Part shown: positions 24,301-32,193 of the stretch, piece after piece
How positions within the stretch are numbered: the stretch's first letter is position 1
Layout: every line of letters begins with the position of its first letter
Assembly (NCBI GenBank): GCA_934202525.1
Contig: CAKPYB010000031.1
Span: 1 to 36,722, forward strand
Length of the DNA stretch: 36,722 nt
Source of the DNA: an uncultured Prevotella sp.
GTDB taxonomy: Bacteria; Bacteroidota; Bacteroidia; Bacteroidales; Bacteroidaceae
Direction: 5' to 3'
Position numbers and translations under genes: made by a program
The notes under the pieces: model-generated
Told to the model about the DNA's origin: nothing
Databases searched by the model: none
What the model saw: the letters and a program-made list of their open reading frames with translations, nothing else

Positions 24301-24653
24301 AGAGACTGAGCCTGAGACACACGGTTCTGTACATTGACCGCAGCCATATCAGGATCGGAACCCTGCTTGAAGTAAACGGTGATGCTGGCATAACCTGAGT
24401 TTGACGCAGAAGAGGTCATATAGGTCATGTTCTCCACACCGTTGATGCTCTCCTCCAGAGGAGCGATGACAGAGTTCAACACCGTCTGGGCATCAGCACC
24501 CTGATAGGTGGTAGATACCGAGATGGTAGGCGGCGCGATATTCGGATACTGCTCGATAGGCAGCGATACCAAGCCGATGATACCCAGCAAGACGAAGAAG
24601 ATGGAAACCACCGTCGAAAGTACCGGGCGCTTTATAAAGTTTGTAAATGACAT
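21387..24653 (-). CDS. RND family efflux transporter, AcrB-like (HAE-1)
   Basis: A 1088-residue proton-driven inner-membrane pump. It starts MSFTNFIKRPVLSTVVSIFF, typical of the family. The proton-relay aspartates Asp406 and Asp407 lie in AIVVDDAIVVVEAV (TM4), and the TM10 lysine in LLAKNAILIVQFALERR. The large periplasmic loops contain the porter domain signatures (GYASITVYFKQGSDPD, NVQNRV). Length is normal for the family, with a slightly extended charged C-terminus. It pairs with the adaptor at 24746-25957 and the channel at 19965-21359; the substrate range cannot be read from the sequence. Confidence 0.95.
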   Translation of the reverse strand: MSFTNFIKRPVLSTVVSIFFVLLGIIGLVSLPIEQYPNIAPPTISVSTTYQGADAQTVLNSVIAPLEESINGVENMTYMTSSASNSGYASITVYFKQGSDPDMAAVNVQNRVSQAQSLLPAEVTKVGVTVTKRQSSNVIMFALTTDDGRYDDQFVTNYALINVIPQLKRINGVGDVQSPSTRNYSMRIWLKPEKMKEFGLVPSDVSQALAEQNIEAAPGSFGESSDMQYEYTLRYKGRLKTPLEYENILIKSNTSGQTLRLGEVAKIELGGLMYNVNLLNDGQPAVMGMVQQIAGSNATQIASDVKKTLNELEKSYPPGLKNVILMDVTEFLFASIEEVIFTLIITLVLVFIVVYIFLQDFRSTLIPMIAVPVALVGTFLFLWIFGFSINLLTLSALLLAIAIVVDDAIVVVEAVHAKLDQGYKSALTASIDAMNEISSAIISITLVMSAVFVPVSFIGGTSGYFYREFGVTMAVSIVISAINALTLSPALCAVLLKPHEEGHEKKMSFVDRFHAGFNYQFEKITNKYKGGVKWVINHGIIAGSLVAVSIVGLVALMGTTKTGLVPDEDTGTIFACISTAPGTSQERTSEVVKQVDKMLANNPAIATRNAIMGYSFIGGAGSNQGTIIVKLKPFEERPGGFFHRIKEACTGGGIEALFVNPMEYTSVLGMIYKQTAAIKDAQVLAFAPPMISGFSVQNGITMTMQDKTGGDLNKFYGNVKKFLAELNKRPEIQTAQTQYNPNYPQYMVDVDVAKTKQAGISPSSVLGVMQGYLGGLYASNFNAYGKLYRVMIQAGPENRMKPDDLSKIYVRCADGTMSPVSEFVTLKKIYGPSNITRFNLFTSMDVSVTPNSGYSTGDGMKAIAEVAKETLPEGYGYEYSGLTRSEAESSNSTGLIFALCIVFVYLILSAQYESYILPLSVVLSIPFGLAGSFIFTNLFGHSNDIYMQISLIMLIGLLAKNAILIVQFALERRRTGMAIKYSAILGAGARLRPILMTSLAMVIGLLPLMFASGVGKNGNQTLGAAAVGGMLIGTICQIFVVPALFAVFEWLQEKLTPMKFEDELNEEVAAELEQYAHAAQDKRGIEKK

Positions 24654-24745
24654 AATCTTATTTTAATTAAGAATTCATAATTAACAATTAATAATTGCCA
24701 CAGGCCTATTAATTATTCATTATACATTATTAATTATACATTATA
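24654..24745 (-). repeat. AT-rich array spacer in the RND operon
   Basis: On the coding strand: TAATGTATAATTAATAATGT-type units, the core TAGGCCTGTGGCAA, then TTATTAATTGTTAATTATGA-type units before the pump start. The layout is array, TAGGC core, array, as in other spacers here. Confidence 0.6.
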
Positions 24746-25957
24746 TTACTTCTTTCCGCCCATGGCAGTAGCGAATGCATGAGCATTGTCCTGAGACTCA
24801 CTCAACTTGGTAGCCTCAGCAATCTTCTGATTGTAACGCTCCAGAGTGATAGGCTTGATCTGCTGACCATCGGTCAACTTGGTGATACCCTTCAACACGA
24901 TACGGTCGCCTACATGAAGACCAGCAGTTACGATATAGTTCTTGCCATCATCCTGTGGATTTACCTTGATCTCAGAATACTTCACCTTGTTATCCTTGGT
25001 TACTACGTAAACGAAGATCTTATCCTGAACCTGAGAGCAAGCCTCCTGAGGGATAACGATAGCGCTGTTATGATCGTTAGGAACAACGATAGAACCTGCA
25101 CCACCACTCTTCAGCAACTTCTCTGGGTTAGCGAAGTGAGCGATAAGAGAGATAGAACCGGTAGTTGCATCGATGACACCACTCATCTTGACAACCTTAC
25201 CTGGATGATTATAGATAGAACCGTCTGCCAACTGCAACTTAACAGCTGGGAAAGAAGCAATAGCAGCCTGAACGCTACCATTGGTCTTAGACATGCTCAA
25301 AATCTGAGACTCAGAGAGTGAGAAGAATACCTCCATGGTGCTGATGTTGGAAACGGTTGTCAGAGCCTGACCAGAAGCGCTTACCAAAGCACCTACCTTG
25401 AAAGGAAGACTACCTACTACACCTGCTGAAGGGCTGGTAACGGTACACCAAGCCAACTGCTCGCGGGCTGAAACCAATGCAGCCTCTGCCTGAGCTACCT
25501 GAGCCTTAGCGGTTGCATAGCTGTTAGCTGCTGTAGAAAGTTCATATTCACCGATAATCTTGCTATCATACAACTTCTTGTTGTTCTGATAAGTCAACTT
25601 AGCTGTATTTGCCTGTGCCTTAGCTGTATTTACAGCGGCAGCTGCAGAACGGACAGCAGCCTGATAGGTCTCGCTATCAATAGAGAACAAAGCCTGACCT
25701 GCTGATACAGTCTGTCCCTCGTGTACAAAAACCTTAGTGATAAAACCAGAAACCTTAGGACGTACCTCTACATCCTGGATACCCTTGATGGTAGCAGGAT
25801 AGGTAGTCTGCAATGCGGCGCTGGAAGTACCGATAGTAGCCACAGCGAACTCATCGTCGCCGAAGTTAGGCAGACCGCCCTTCTTACTTCCACCACATGA
25901 TGTCAACGCAGCAAGAACACAAACTGCTGCAACAAACAAAACGCTTTTAATTTTCAT
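24746..25957 (-). CDS. RND efflux periplasmic adaptor (membrane fusion protein), AcrA-like lipoprotein
   Basis: A 403-residue protein with a lipoprotein signal (MKIKSVLFVAAVCVLAALTS then CGG; Cys21). Then come the half-lipoyl segment EVRPKVSGFITKVFVHEGQT, an alanine-rich helical hairpin (AAAAVNTAKAQANTAKLTYQ), the second lipoyl half (VTSPSAGVVGSLPFKVGALV), beta-barrel and membrane-proximal domains. It would bridge the inner pump and outer channel. It is the first gene of the operon, with a -7 box at 26070-26077 about 110 bp upstream. No regulator gene is adjacent. Confidence 0.93.
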   Translation of the reverse strand: MKIKSVLFVAAVCVLAALTSCGGSKKGGLPNFGDDEFAVATIGTSSAALQTTYPATIKGIQDVEVRPKVSGFITKVFVHEGQTVSAGQALFSIDSETYQAAVRSAAAAVNTAKAQANTAKLTYQNNKKLYDSKIIGEYELSTAANSYATAKAQVAQAEAALVSAREQLAWCTVTSPSAGVVGSLPFKVGALVSASGQALTTVSNISTMEVFFSLSESQILSMSKTNGSVQAAIASFPAVKLQLADGSIYNHPGKVVKMSGVIDATTGSISLIAHFANPEKLLKSGGAGSIVVPNDHNSAIVIPQEACSQVQDKIFVYVVTKDNKVKYSEIKVNPQDDGKNYIVTAGLHVGDRIVLKGITKLTDGQQIKPITLERYNQKIAEATKLSESQDNAHAFATAMGGKK

Positions 25958-26069
25958 ACCTATTTTTATATTATAAATTTATTATTTAATCTTTTATCTT
26001 CTCTTATTCAAAAGTTCTTTCCGTCCTCTAACGAAAACTTTTATGCGCCTTTAAGTTTTAAAAGCGGTG

Positions 26070-26077
26070 CAAAAGTA
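26070..26077 (-). promoter_or_regulatory. -7 box for the RND efflux operon
   Basis: On the minus strand TACTTTTG precedes CACCGC. No good upstream box is visible at 19-21 bp because a terminator hairpin occupies that place (26091-26117). Confidence 0.5.
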
Positions 26078-26090
26078 CTAATAATAAATG

Positions 26091-26117
26091 AATAACGGCT
26101 CGCTAGGAGCCGTTATT
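26091..26117 (-). terminator. Terminator-like hairpin after the CCA-adding enzyme gene
   Basis: AATAACGGCTC (26091-26101) and GAGCCGTTATT (26107-26117) form a perfect 11-bp stem around GCTAG, 16 bp downstream of the stop of the minus-strand gene ending at 26134. Confidence 0.75.
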
Positions 26118-26133
26118 TAACAAAAATTATTCT

Positions 26134-27576
26134 CTATTTTGAGTTTTCTGCATTTACCAATCCCATCTCCTGAGCCTTCTTCATCAGAAGCTCCATCAAC
26201 GGTTCACGCTCATTAGCCACCTTATTATCCAATACAGCATCCTTGAGATACTGCTTCAGGGTGCCTACCTCGCGGCAAGGGGTAAGATGGAACATCTCCA
26301 TAATCTCATTACCATCGATGCATGGCTGGAGAAGTCGCTTATAATCACGTTCCTGCAGATCAACCAGTTTCTCGCGCACCATCTTGAAATTATCCAGAAA
26401 GCGCTGCTTGCGCACCTGGTTCTTGCTGGTAATATCAGCCTCGCAGAGCGTCATCAGGTCGTTGATGTCATCGCCGGCATCATTCAGCAGGCGGCGAACG
26501 GCACTGTCGGTAACCTCCTCATCAGCAATCACGATCGGACGCATGTGAAGTTCTACCAGTTTCTGCACATACTTCATCTTCGCATCCATCGGAAGTTTCA
26601 TACGGCGGAAGATACCCGGAATCATCTTTGCACCTATTATATTATGACTGTGGAATGTCCAGCCGATATTGTTATCCCAGCGTTTGCTCTTCGGTTTTCC
26701 GATGTCGTGGAAGAGCGCAGCCCAGCGGAGCCAGAGGTTATCAGAATGCTTGCAGACATTCTCAAGCACCTCCATCGTATGGTCGTAATTATTCTTATGA
26801 GCCCTGCCGTTTCGCGTTTCCACCTTGTCCATCGCAACCAGTTCTGGCAGAATCAGATCGAGCAGACCTGTATCTTTCAGATAATAAAAGCCGCTGCTTG
26901 GGTGCTTGGAGAGCATAATCTTGTTCATCTCGTCGCAGATGCGCTCAGCACTGATAATCTTCAGGCGCTCGGCATTGCGGGAGAGCGCATCATAGGTCTC
27001 CTCCTCTATCTGGAAATTGAGTTGGGTAGCGAAACGCACGCAACGCATCATACGCAGCGGGTCATCAGAAAAAGTAATATCCGGGTCGAGCGGAGTGGCA
27101 ATAATGCCATCTTCCATATCGTAGACACCATCAAAAGGATCTACGAGTTCTCCAAAACGGTCTTTGTTCAGGCAGATAGCCATTGCATTGATGGTGAAGT
27201 CGCGGCGGTTCTGGTCATCCTCCAGCGTTCCATCTTCCACGATAGGCTTTCTGGAATCGCGATGATAGCTCTCTTTGCGGGCGCCGACAAACTCCACTTC
27301 TGTATCCTGATACTTCACTTGTGCAGTTCCGAAATTACGGAACACAGAGAGATGCGCCTTTCTTCCGAGCATCTTCTTCAAGGCAGAAGCTACCTCTATA
27401 CCGCTACCAACCACAACGACATCAATATCATTGGAAGGTCGCTCCAGGAAGAGGTCACGCACATATCCACCTACTACATAACACTCCACAGACAGCCCAT
27501 CTGCTGCCTCTGAAATCTTATGAAATATATCCTTATCCAGTATCTGTGCCAGTTCGGCATTGGTCAAATTTCTCAT
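26134..27576 (-). CDS. CCA tRNA nucleotidyltransferase / poly(A) polymerase-type with HD domain
   Basis: A 480-residue enzyme. The N-terminal nucleotidyltransferase head has CYVVGGYVRDLFL and the metal motif SNDIDVVV (Asp50, Asp52), then NRRDFTINAMA and a DDPLRMMRCVRFATQL RNA-binding block. A C-terminal HD phosphohydrolase-like domain follows (WAALFHDIGKPKS). It is expected to add or repair the CCA end of tRNA. The start chosen is ATG at 27576: a TTG start at 27600 would lie within the -7 box (TAACTTTG), so the extra eight residues cannot be on the transcript. Confidence 0.9.
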   Translation of the reverse strand: MRNLTNAELAQILDKDIFHKISEAADGLSVECYVVGGYVRDLFLERPSNDIDVVVVGSGIEVASALKKMLGRKAHLSVFRNFGTAQVKYQDTEVEFVGARKESYHRDSRKPIVEDGTLEDDQNRRDFTINAMAICLNKDRFGELVDPFDGVYDMEDGIIATPLDPDITFSDDPLRMMRCVRFATQLNFQIEEETYDALSRNAERLKIISAERICDEMNKIMLSKHPSSGFYYLKDTGLLDLILPELVAMDKVETRNGRAHKNNYDHTMEVLENVCKHSDNLWLRWAALFHDIGKPKSKRWDNNIGWTFHSHNIIGAKMIPGIFRRMKLPMDAKMKYVQKLVELHMRPIVIADEEVTDSAVRRLLNDAGDDINDLMTLCEADITSKNQVRKQRFLDNFKMVREKLVDLQERDYKRLLQPCIDGNEIMEMFHLTPCREVGTLKQYLKDAVLDNKVANEREPLMELLMKKAQEMGLVNAENSK

Positions 27577-27597
27577 ACTCTTTTTACTTTCGGGGTG

Positions 27598-27667
27598 CAA
27601 AGTTACTGTATTTTAGGCGAAAAACAAAATAAATATTTGGCTATTTCACAATAAATGCGTAAATTTG
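27598..27667. promoter_or_regulatory. Divergent promoters of the CCA enzyme and DUF1599 genes
   Basis: Minus: TTTG (27625-27628) and TAACTTTG (27598-27605), spacing 19. Plus: TTTG (27636-27639) and TAAATTTG (27660-27667), spacing 20. The two upstream boxes are only 7 bp apart, so the promoters could compete for or share upstream contacts. Confidence 0.7.
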
Positions 27668-27687
27668 CACCGAATTTCGAAATTATT

Positions 27688-28236
27688 ATGGCAGATTTAT
27701 TGAAAACAGAACAGCAGTTTAAGGATGTCATGAGTGAATGCAGGACATTATTTGAGAAGAAGCTTCATGATTATGGAGCCTCTTGGAGAATCTTGCGCCC
27801 TTCTTCTCTGACAGACCAGCTCTATATCAAGGCGAAGCGCATCCGCTCGCTTGAAATCAAGAAAGAATCTTTGGTTGGCGAAGGTATCCGTCCGGAATTC
27901 ATCGCCCTTATTAATTATGGTATCATAGGACTCATCCAGCTCGAAAAGCCTTTCGTGGATGAGGTGGATATGACACCCGAAGAGGCTATGAAACTATACG
28001 ACCTCCATGCAAAGGAGGCACTGGAACTGATGCTCAAGAAAAACCATGACTATGATGAGGCATGGCGCTCGATGAGAGTCAGCAGTTATACCGATTTCAT
28101 CCTGACCAAGATTCAGCGCGTAAAGGAAATTGAAGACATCGCAGGCGCTACCCTCGTTTCTGAAGGTATTGATGCCAACTATATGGACATCATCAACTAT
28201 GCCGTCTTCGGTGCCATCAAGATGAGCGAGAAGTAA
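27688..28236 (+). CDS. DUF1599 domain protein (two-repeat)
   Basis: A 182-residue protein made of two similar halves: LFEKKLHDYGASWRILRPSS to about residue 85, and LMLKKNHDYDEAWRSMRVSS to the end. Both contain an HDY..(A/S)WR core and an IDINYG/IINYA helix. The family is known as DUF1599 (nucleotide modification associated domain 1), linked to modified-base or nucleotide metabolism by prediction only. An upstream ATG at 27655 precedes the -7 box TAAATTTG (27660-27667) and so is rejected; the start at 27688 fits the promoter. The next gene starts 9 bp after its stop. Confidence 0.85.
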   Translation: MADLLKTEQQFKDVMSECRTLFEKKLHDYGASWRILRPSSLTDQLYIKAKRIRSLEIKKESLVGEGIRPEFIALINYGIIGLIQLEKPFVDEVDMTPEEAMKLYDLHAKEALELMLKKNHDYDEAWRSMRVSSYTDFILTKIQRVKEIEDIAGATLVSEGIDANYMDIINYAVFGAIKMSEK

Positions 28237-28245
28237 AAAAAATCA

Positions 28246-30339
28246 ATGATGGAGAATAAGGCAACTCACATATTAACAAAGATAGCGGTCAATATCGGGC
28301 GACTGCTGATGGCAACAACCTTCATTTTCTCAGGATTCGTGAAGGGTATCGACCCATTAGGCACGCAATACAAGATAACCGACTATCTGGAAGCACTGCA
28401 CATCGAATGGATGTTCCCTGCATGGAGCACACTGCTGATGTCTATCGTGCTGGCGATGTGCGAGTTTGCCATCGGTATCTTCTTACTCCTTGCCATCCGC
28501 AGAAAACTGGTCAGCAAGATTGCATTGCTCGTGATGAGCGTGATGACGCTGATTACCCTGTGGATTGTCATCGCAGACCCGGTGAAAGATTGTGGCTGCT
28601 TCGGTGATGCCATCGTGCTCACCAACATGGAGACGTTCGTCAAGAACCTCATCCTCCTTGCCATCGCTATCCTGCTCTGGAAGAAACCGATGGAAATGCC
28701 ACAGCTGGTATCTAAACCTACCCAGTGGATTGCCATCAACTACACCTTCCTCTTCTCCATCGTGATGAGCATCTGGAGTCTGTGGTATCTTCCGCAATTC
28801 GACTTCCGTCCTTATCATATAGGTGTCAACATCGCCAAGGGCATGGAGATTCCGAAGGGAGCCAAGCAACCCAAGTTTGATACCACCTTCATCCTGGAGA
28901 AGAACGGAGAACGGAAAGAATTCACGATAGACAACTATCCCGACTCCACCTGGACCTTCATCGACAGCAAGACGGTTCAGACCGAAGAAGGCTACGTACC
29001 TCCCATCCACGACTTCAGCATAGCAGATGCCAAGACAGGAGAAGACATCACCCAGGAAGTGATTCACGATAAAGGCTACACCTTCCTCCTGGTTTCGCCA
29101 CATCTGGAATTTGCCGATGACAGCAACTTCGGCAATATCGATGAGATTTACGAATATGCCAACGACCACGGCTACCGGTTTCTCTGCCTCACGGCAAGTA
29201 CGGAGAAAGCCATCAAGCACTGGCAGGACATAACAGGAGCGGAATATCCCTTCTATGTCACAGACGAGACTACGCTGAAGACGGTAATCCGCAGCAACCC
29301 GGGGCTTCTTCTGCTGAAGAACGGAACCATCATCCGGAAATGGAGCCACAACGATTTGCCAGACATGGCAGAGCTCGGCGACAAGCCACTGGAGAAAACC
29401 GAGATAGGCAAGATGCCGGAAGTAAGTGCCGCCAAGAAGATAGCCGGCATCATCTCCTGGTTCATCATTCCACTGGTACTCCTCACCATCGCCGACCGGC
29501 TCTGGGCTTGGGGCGCCTGGATCAGAAAGAAAGAGAATTCGAACAGAATATTATCAACTTTTAAAAAGAAAAGAAAAATGAGAAAGAAAATTGTAGCAGG
29601 TAACTGGAAAATGAACATGAACCTGCAGGACGGTGTTGCTCTCGCTAAGGAGATCAACGAGGCATTGGTAGCTGACAAGCCAAACTGTGACGTAATCATC
29701 TGTACTCCATTCATCCACTTGGCTTCTGTAGCTCAGGTTTTGGATTCAAAGGTAGTAGGTCTCGGTGCTGAGAACTGCGCTGACAAGGCTAAGGGTGCTT
29801 TCACTGGTGAGGTTTCAGCAGAGATGGTAAAGAGCACAGGTGCTCAGTATGTTATCCTCGGCCACTCAGAGCGTCGTCAGTACTATGGCGAGACAGCTGA
29901 GATCTTGAAGGAGAAGGTAGAGTTGGCTTTGGCTAACGGTTTGAAGGTTATCTTCTGCTGCGGTGAGACTCTCGAGGAGCGTGAGGCTGAGAAGCAGAAC
30001 GAGGTTGTTAAGGCTGAGTTGGAAGGTTCAGTATTCCACTTGGACGCAGAGGCTTGGAAGAACATCATCCTTGCTTACGAGCCAATCTGGGCTATCGGTA
30101 CAGGTAAGACTGCTACTTCTGACCAGGCTGAGGAGATGTTGGCATACATCCGCTCTATCGTAGCAGAGAAGTATGGCAACGAGGCTGCTGAGGAGACATC
30201 TATCCTCTACGGTGGTAGCTGCAAGGCTAGCAACGCTCCTGAGCTCTTCGCTAAGCCAAACATCGACGGTGGTTTGATCGGTGGTGCTTCTTTGAAGGCT
30301 GCTGATTTCAAGGGTATCATCGACGCTTGGAAGAAGTAA
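28246..30339 (+). CDS. DoxX/MauE-like membrane protein fused in frame to triosephosphate isomerase
   Basis: A single 697-codon frame. Residues 1-170 hold DoxX/MauE-like membrane segments with the [13 protein letters not shown] motif. Residues 205-390 form a soluble region including a thioredoxin-like part ([31 protein letters not shown]), and a final membrane segment lies near 402-418. After [20 protein letters not shown] there is no stop and the frame passes straight into triosephosphate isomerase (residue 445 on). In other Bacteroidales the two are separate neighbouring genes, as I recall. A one-base change in the T/A runs at 29570-29577 would create a TAA stop, so an indel or sequencing error is possible. 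The DoxX part is often described as a family with BT_3928. Confidence 0.7.
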   Translation: MMENKATHILTKIAVNIGRLLMATTFIFSGFVKGIDPLGTQYKITDYLEALHIEWMFPAWSTLLMSIVLAMCEFAIGIFLLLAIRRKLVSKIALLVMSVMTLITLWIVIADPVKDCGCFGDAIVLTNMETFVKNLILLAIAILLWKKPMEMPQLVSKPTQWIAINYTFLFSIVMSIWSLWYLPQFDFRPYHIGVNIAKGMEIPKGAKQPKFDTTFILEKNGERKEFTIDNYPDSTWTFIDSKTVQTEEGYVPPIHDFSIADAKTGEDITQEVIHDKGYTFLLVSPHLEFADDSNFGNIDEIYEYANDHGYRFLCLTASTEKAIKHWQDITGAEYPFYVTDETTLKTVIRSNPGLLLLKNGTIIRKWSHNDLPDMAELGDKPLEKTEIGKMPEVSAAKKIAGIISWFIIPLVLLTIADRLWAWGAWIRKKENSNRILSTFKKKRKMRKKIVAGNWKMNMNLQDGVALAKEINEALVADKPNCDVIICTPFIHLASVAQVLDSKVVGLGAENCADKAKGAFTGEVSAEMVKSTGAQYVILGHSERRQYYGETAEILKEKVELALANGLKVIFCCGETLEEREAEKQNEVVKAELEGSVFHLDAEAWKNIILAYEPIWAIGTGKTATSDQAEEMLAYIRSIVAEKYGNEAAEETSILYGGSCKASNAPELFAKPNIDGGLIGGASLKAADFKGIIDAWKK
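29578..30339 (+). CDS. tpiA: Triosephosphate isomerase (internal start of the fused frame)
   Basis: A 253-residue TIM barrel that interconverts dihydroxyacetone phosphate and glyceraldehyde 3-phosphate. Catalytic residues are Lys11 (AGNWKMN), His96 (ILGHSERR) and Glu168 ([15 protein letters not shown]); the phosphate loop is LYGGSC. Codon use changes sharply at this start to GCT, GGT, GTA and TTG, as in highly expressed genes, unlike the preceding DoxX part. The A-rich AAAAAGAAAAGAAAA before the ATG looks like a typical start context. I infer that free TPI is made from this start whether or not the fusion is translated. Confidence 0.9.
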   Translation: MRKKIVAGNWKMNMNLQDGVALAKEINEALVADKPNCDVIICTPFIHLASVAQVLDSKVVGLGAENCADKAKGAFTGEVSAEMVKSTGAQYVILGHSERRQYYGETAEILKEKVELALANGLKVIFCCGETLEEREAEKQNEVVKAELEGSVFHLDAEAWKNIILAYEPIWAIGTGKTATSDQAEEMLAYIRSIVAEKYGNEAAEETSILYGGSCKASNAPELFAKPNIDGGLIGGASLKAADFKGIIDAWKK

Positions 30340-30363
30340 TCTCATAAGGATATTACATTTCCC

Positions 30364-30397
30364 GAAGGGATGCCTTCTTCGTGAAGCGCATCCCTTC
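30364..30397 (+). terminator. Terminator-like hairpin after tpiA
   Basis: GAAGGGATGC (30364-30373) and GCATCCCTTC (30388-30397) pair perfectly, and CTTC/GAAG can pair inside. The following ATTCTTCATTAC is only weakly T-rich, so termination may be partial. Confidence 0.6.
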
Positions 30398-30485
30398 ATT
30401 CTTCATTACACCTTATTATATATAGAGAGAATCAAAAATAAGGTGCTGCTTTAAAAACAAGACGACAAACATAAAAGGAATAGTC

Positions 30486-31133
30486 ATGAAACAATTCGTC
30501 ACATTATTGATTATAATCCTCTGCTCAACATTCACAGCTAATGCGCAGAACTACCTGGACCATCTCAAAAAGAAGGAACCGGGAAAGGGTGTTGTAACCG
30601 TGAACCAAAGTAAGGCGATTGATGAACTGGTAAACGGCAAACAAGTGACCCCACAAGACGACAAGACTAAGACTAACCCACAGAAAAAAGAAAAAGAGCC
30701 TGAAGCCCAGCACAAGCAGGGTCCTGATTCCCTGAAGAAGACTGAGCCACAGCATCATGAGGCAACCCGAGAGAATGCCCACGTGAACAATGCCCAAAAG
30801 GCAGAGAACAAAAACGAAGAAACAGAGACACCTGTAGTGGATATGCGCAAGAAAGTGATGCGCAAGAGCTATAAGGTTACAGGATATAGAGTACAGGCTT
30901 TCGCTGGCGGCAATTCACGTAACGACCGCCTGAAAGCTGAACAGACTGGCAATCAGCTGAAAGTTCATTTCCCTGAGCAGCCGGTTTATGTTCATTTCTA
31001 CTCTCCAAGATGGATTTGCCGAATGGGCAACTTCCGCAGCTTAGCTGAAGCCCAGAAGATGCTCGCCAAGGTTCGCTCCCTGGGATACAGACAGGCATGC
31101 CTTGTAAAGGGACAGATTACGGTACAATACTAG
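30486..31133 (+). CDS. Secreted SPOR-domain protein
   Basis: A 215-residue protein with a signal peptide (MKQFVTLLIIILCSTFTANA), a low-complexity charged middle rich in Lys, Glu, Gln and Pro (about residues 55-115), and a C-terminal SPOR domain (from about 135): KVTGYRVQAFAGGNSRNDRL, WICRMGNFRSLAEAQKML. SPOR domains bind denuded peptidoglycan at the septum, so a periplasmic role in division or cell-wall remodelling is likely. It sits between tpiA and folE, as in other Bacteroidales. Confidence 0.88.
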   Translation: MKQFVTLLIIILCSTFTANAQNYLDHLKKKEPGKGVVTVNQSKAIDELVNGKQVTPQDDKTKTNPQKKEKEPEAQHKQGPDSLKKTEPQHHEATRENAHVNNAQKAENKNEETETPVVDMRKKVMRKSYKVTGYRVQAFAGGNSRNDRLKAEQTGNQLKVHFPEQPVYVHFYSPRWICRMGNFRSLAEAQKMLAKVRSLGYRQACLVKGQITVQY

Positions 31134-31149
31134 TTAATAATTAACAACT

Positions 31150-31392
31150 CAAGTTTCGCAAGTGGTTTAAGTACGGGCTGAAGGCCCAAAAGCTCCTAGC
31201 CCAGGGCATCGCCCTGGGTATCATAGCAATCAACAAGGCGCCCTGTAAGGGCAAAAGCTTTATGTGTTGCTTGGAGTTTTAAAGCTTTTGCCCTTACAGG
31301 GCGACAGGTTGGCGTCCGTAATTACCCAGGGCGATGCCCTGGGCTAGGAGCTTCTGCCCTTTCAGGGCGTGTGGGGCAAACTAGCGAAACTT
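31150..31392. repeat. REP-like palindromic element, full copy inside an AT array
   Basis: The ends AAGTTTCGCAAGTGGTTT and CTAGCGAAACTT are inverted repeats with one mismatch. The interior matches 13900-14166 almost base for base. The flanks are TTAATAATTAACAACT on the left and CAGTTAACAATTAATATT on the right, so the element appears to split a TTAACAATTAAT-type array. Confidence 0.85.
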
Positions 31393-31479
31393 CAGTTAAC
31401 AATTAATATTAATAGTTTACAGCATTGATACCGTAGGCCTAATTATTAATTATAAATTATCAATTATAAATTAAATAAG
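31393..31479 (+). repeat. AT array with GTAGGCCTAA core before folE
   Basis: GTTAACAATTAATATTAATAG, then CAGCATTGATACCGTAGGCC and TAATTATTAATTATAAATTA-type units up to the ATG at 31480. It has the array-core-array plan of the other spacers. Confidence 0.6.
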
Positions 31480-32073
31480 ATGAATCCAGAAACAGAATTT
31501 CGCGAGGGATTGGACGAACTCGCAGGACACTATACTGAAATATTAAAGCTCTTGGGAGAAGACCCTGAGCGTGAAGGACTTGTAAAAACGCCGATGCGAG
31601 TAGCCAAGGCTATGCAGATACTGACTCGCGGCTATACACAGGATGCACACAAGGTATTGACCGATGCCCTCTTCGAAGAGAAATACAACCAGATGGTCAT
31701 TGTGAAAGACATTGATTTCTTCTCGATGTGCGAGCACCACATGCTTCCTTTCTATGGCAAGGTGCATGTAGCTTATATCCCGAACGGCAAGATTACCGGT
31801 CTGAGCAAGATAGCCCGTGTGGTAGATATCTACAGCCATCGTCTCCAGGTACAGGAGCGTCTTACCCAGCAGATTAAAGACTGCATTCAGGAGACATTGA
31901 ATCCTCAGGGTGTGATGGTAGTGATAGAAGCCAAGCACATGTGCATGCAGATGCGAGGTGTAGAGAAACAGAATTCCATCACTACAACCAGTGATTACAG
32001 CGGAGTATTCAATTCATTGAACACCCGCCAGGAGTTTATGAGTCTGCTGAGAGGAGAAACGAAGAGAATTTAA
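31480..32073 (+). CDS. folE: GTP cyclohydrolase I
   Basis: A 197-residue enzyme that converts GTP to 7,8-dihydroneopterin triphosphate in folate/pterin synthesis. The zinc site is intact: Cys84 and His87 in [11 protein letters not shown], and Cys155 in HMCMQMRG. Other family blocks are [31 protein letters not shown] and [15 protein letters not shown] [11 protein letters not shown]. Normal length. FolK, a later step of the same pathway, lies in the other operon at 14175. Confidence 0.95.
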   Translation: MNPETEFREGLDELAGHYTEILKLLGEDPEREGLVKTPMRVAKAMQILTRGYTQDAHKVLTDALFEEKYNQMVIVKDIDFFSMCEHHMLPFYGKVHVAYIPNGKITGLSKIARVVDIYSHRLQVQERLTQQIKDCIQETLNPQGVMVVIEAKHMCMQMRGVEKQNSITTTSDYSGVFNSLNTRQEFMSLLRGETKRI

Positions 32074-32077
32074 TTTT

Positions 32078-32185
32078 TTAATGTTGAATGTTGAATGTTG
32101 AATGTTGAATGTTGAATTAGGCATACGCCATAGCAACTGGCAATTCAACATTCCTCCCCATTCAACATTCAACATTCAACATTAT
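32078..32185 (+). repeat. TGTTGAA / TTCAACA array pair around a TTAGGC core
   Basis: Five TGTTGAA-type units, the core TTAGGCATACGCCATAGC and AACTGGCAA, then TTCAACATTCCTCCCC and three or more TTCAACA units before the xth start. The two arrays are complementary in RNA. Confidence 0.8.
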
Positions 32186-32193
32186 CACAAAAG

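Noticed and set aside
27577..27600. TTG start for the CCA enzyme
   Set aside because: This TTG lies inside the -7 box and would not be on the mRNA.
27655..27687. Upstream ATG for the DUF1599 protein
   Set aside because: It precedes the -7 box TAAATTTG at 27660-27667, so it is not transcribed from that promoter.
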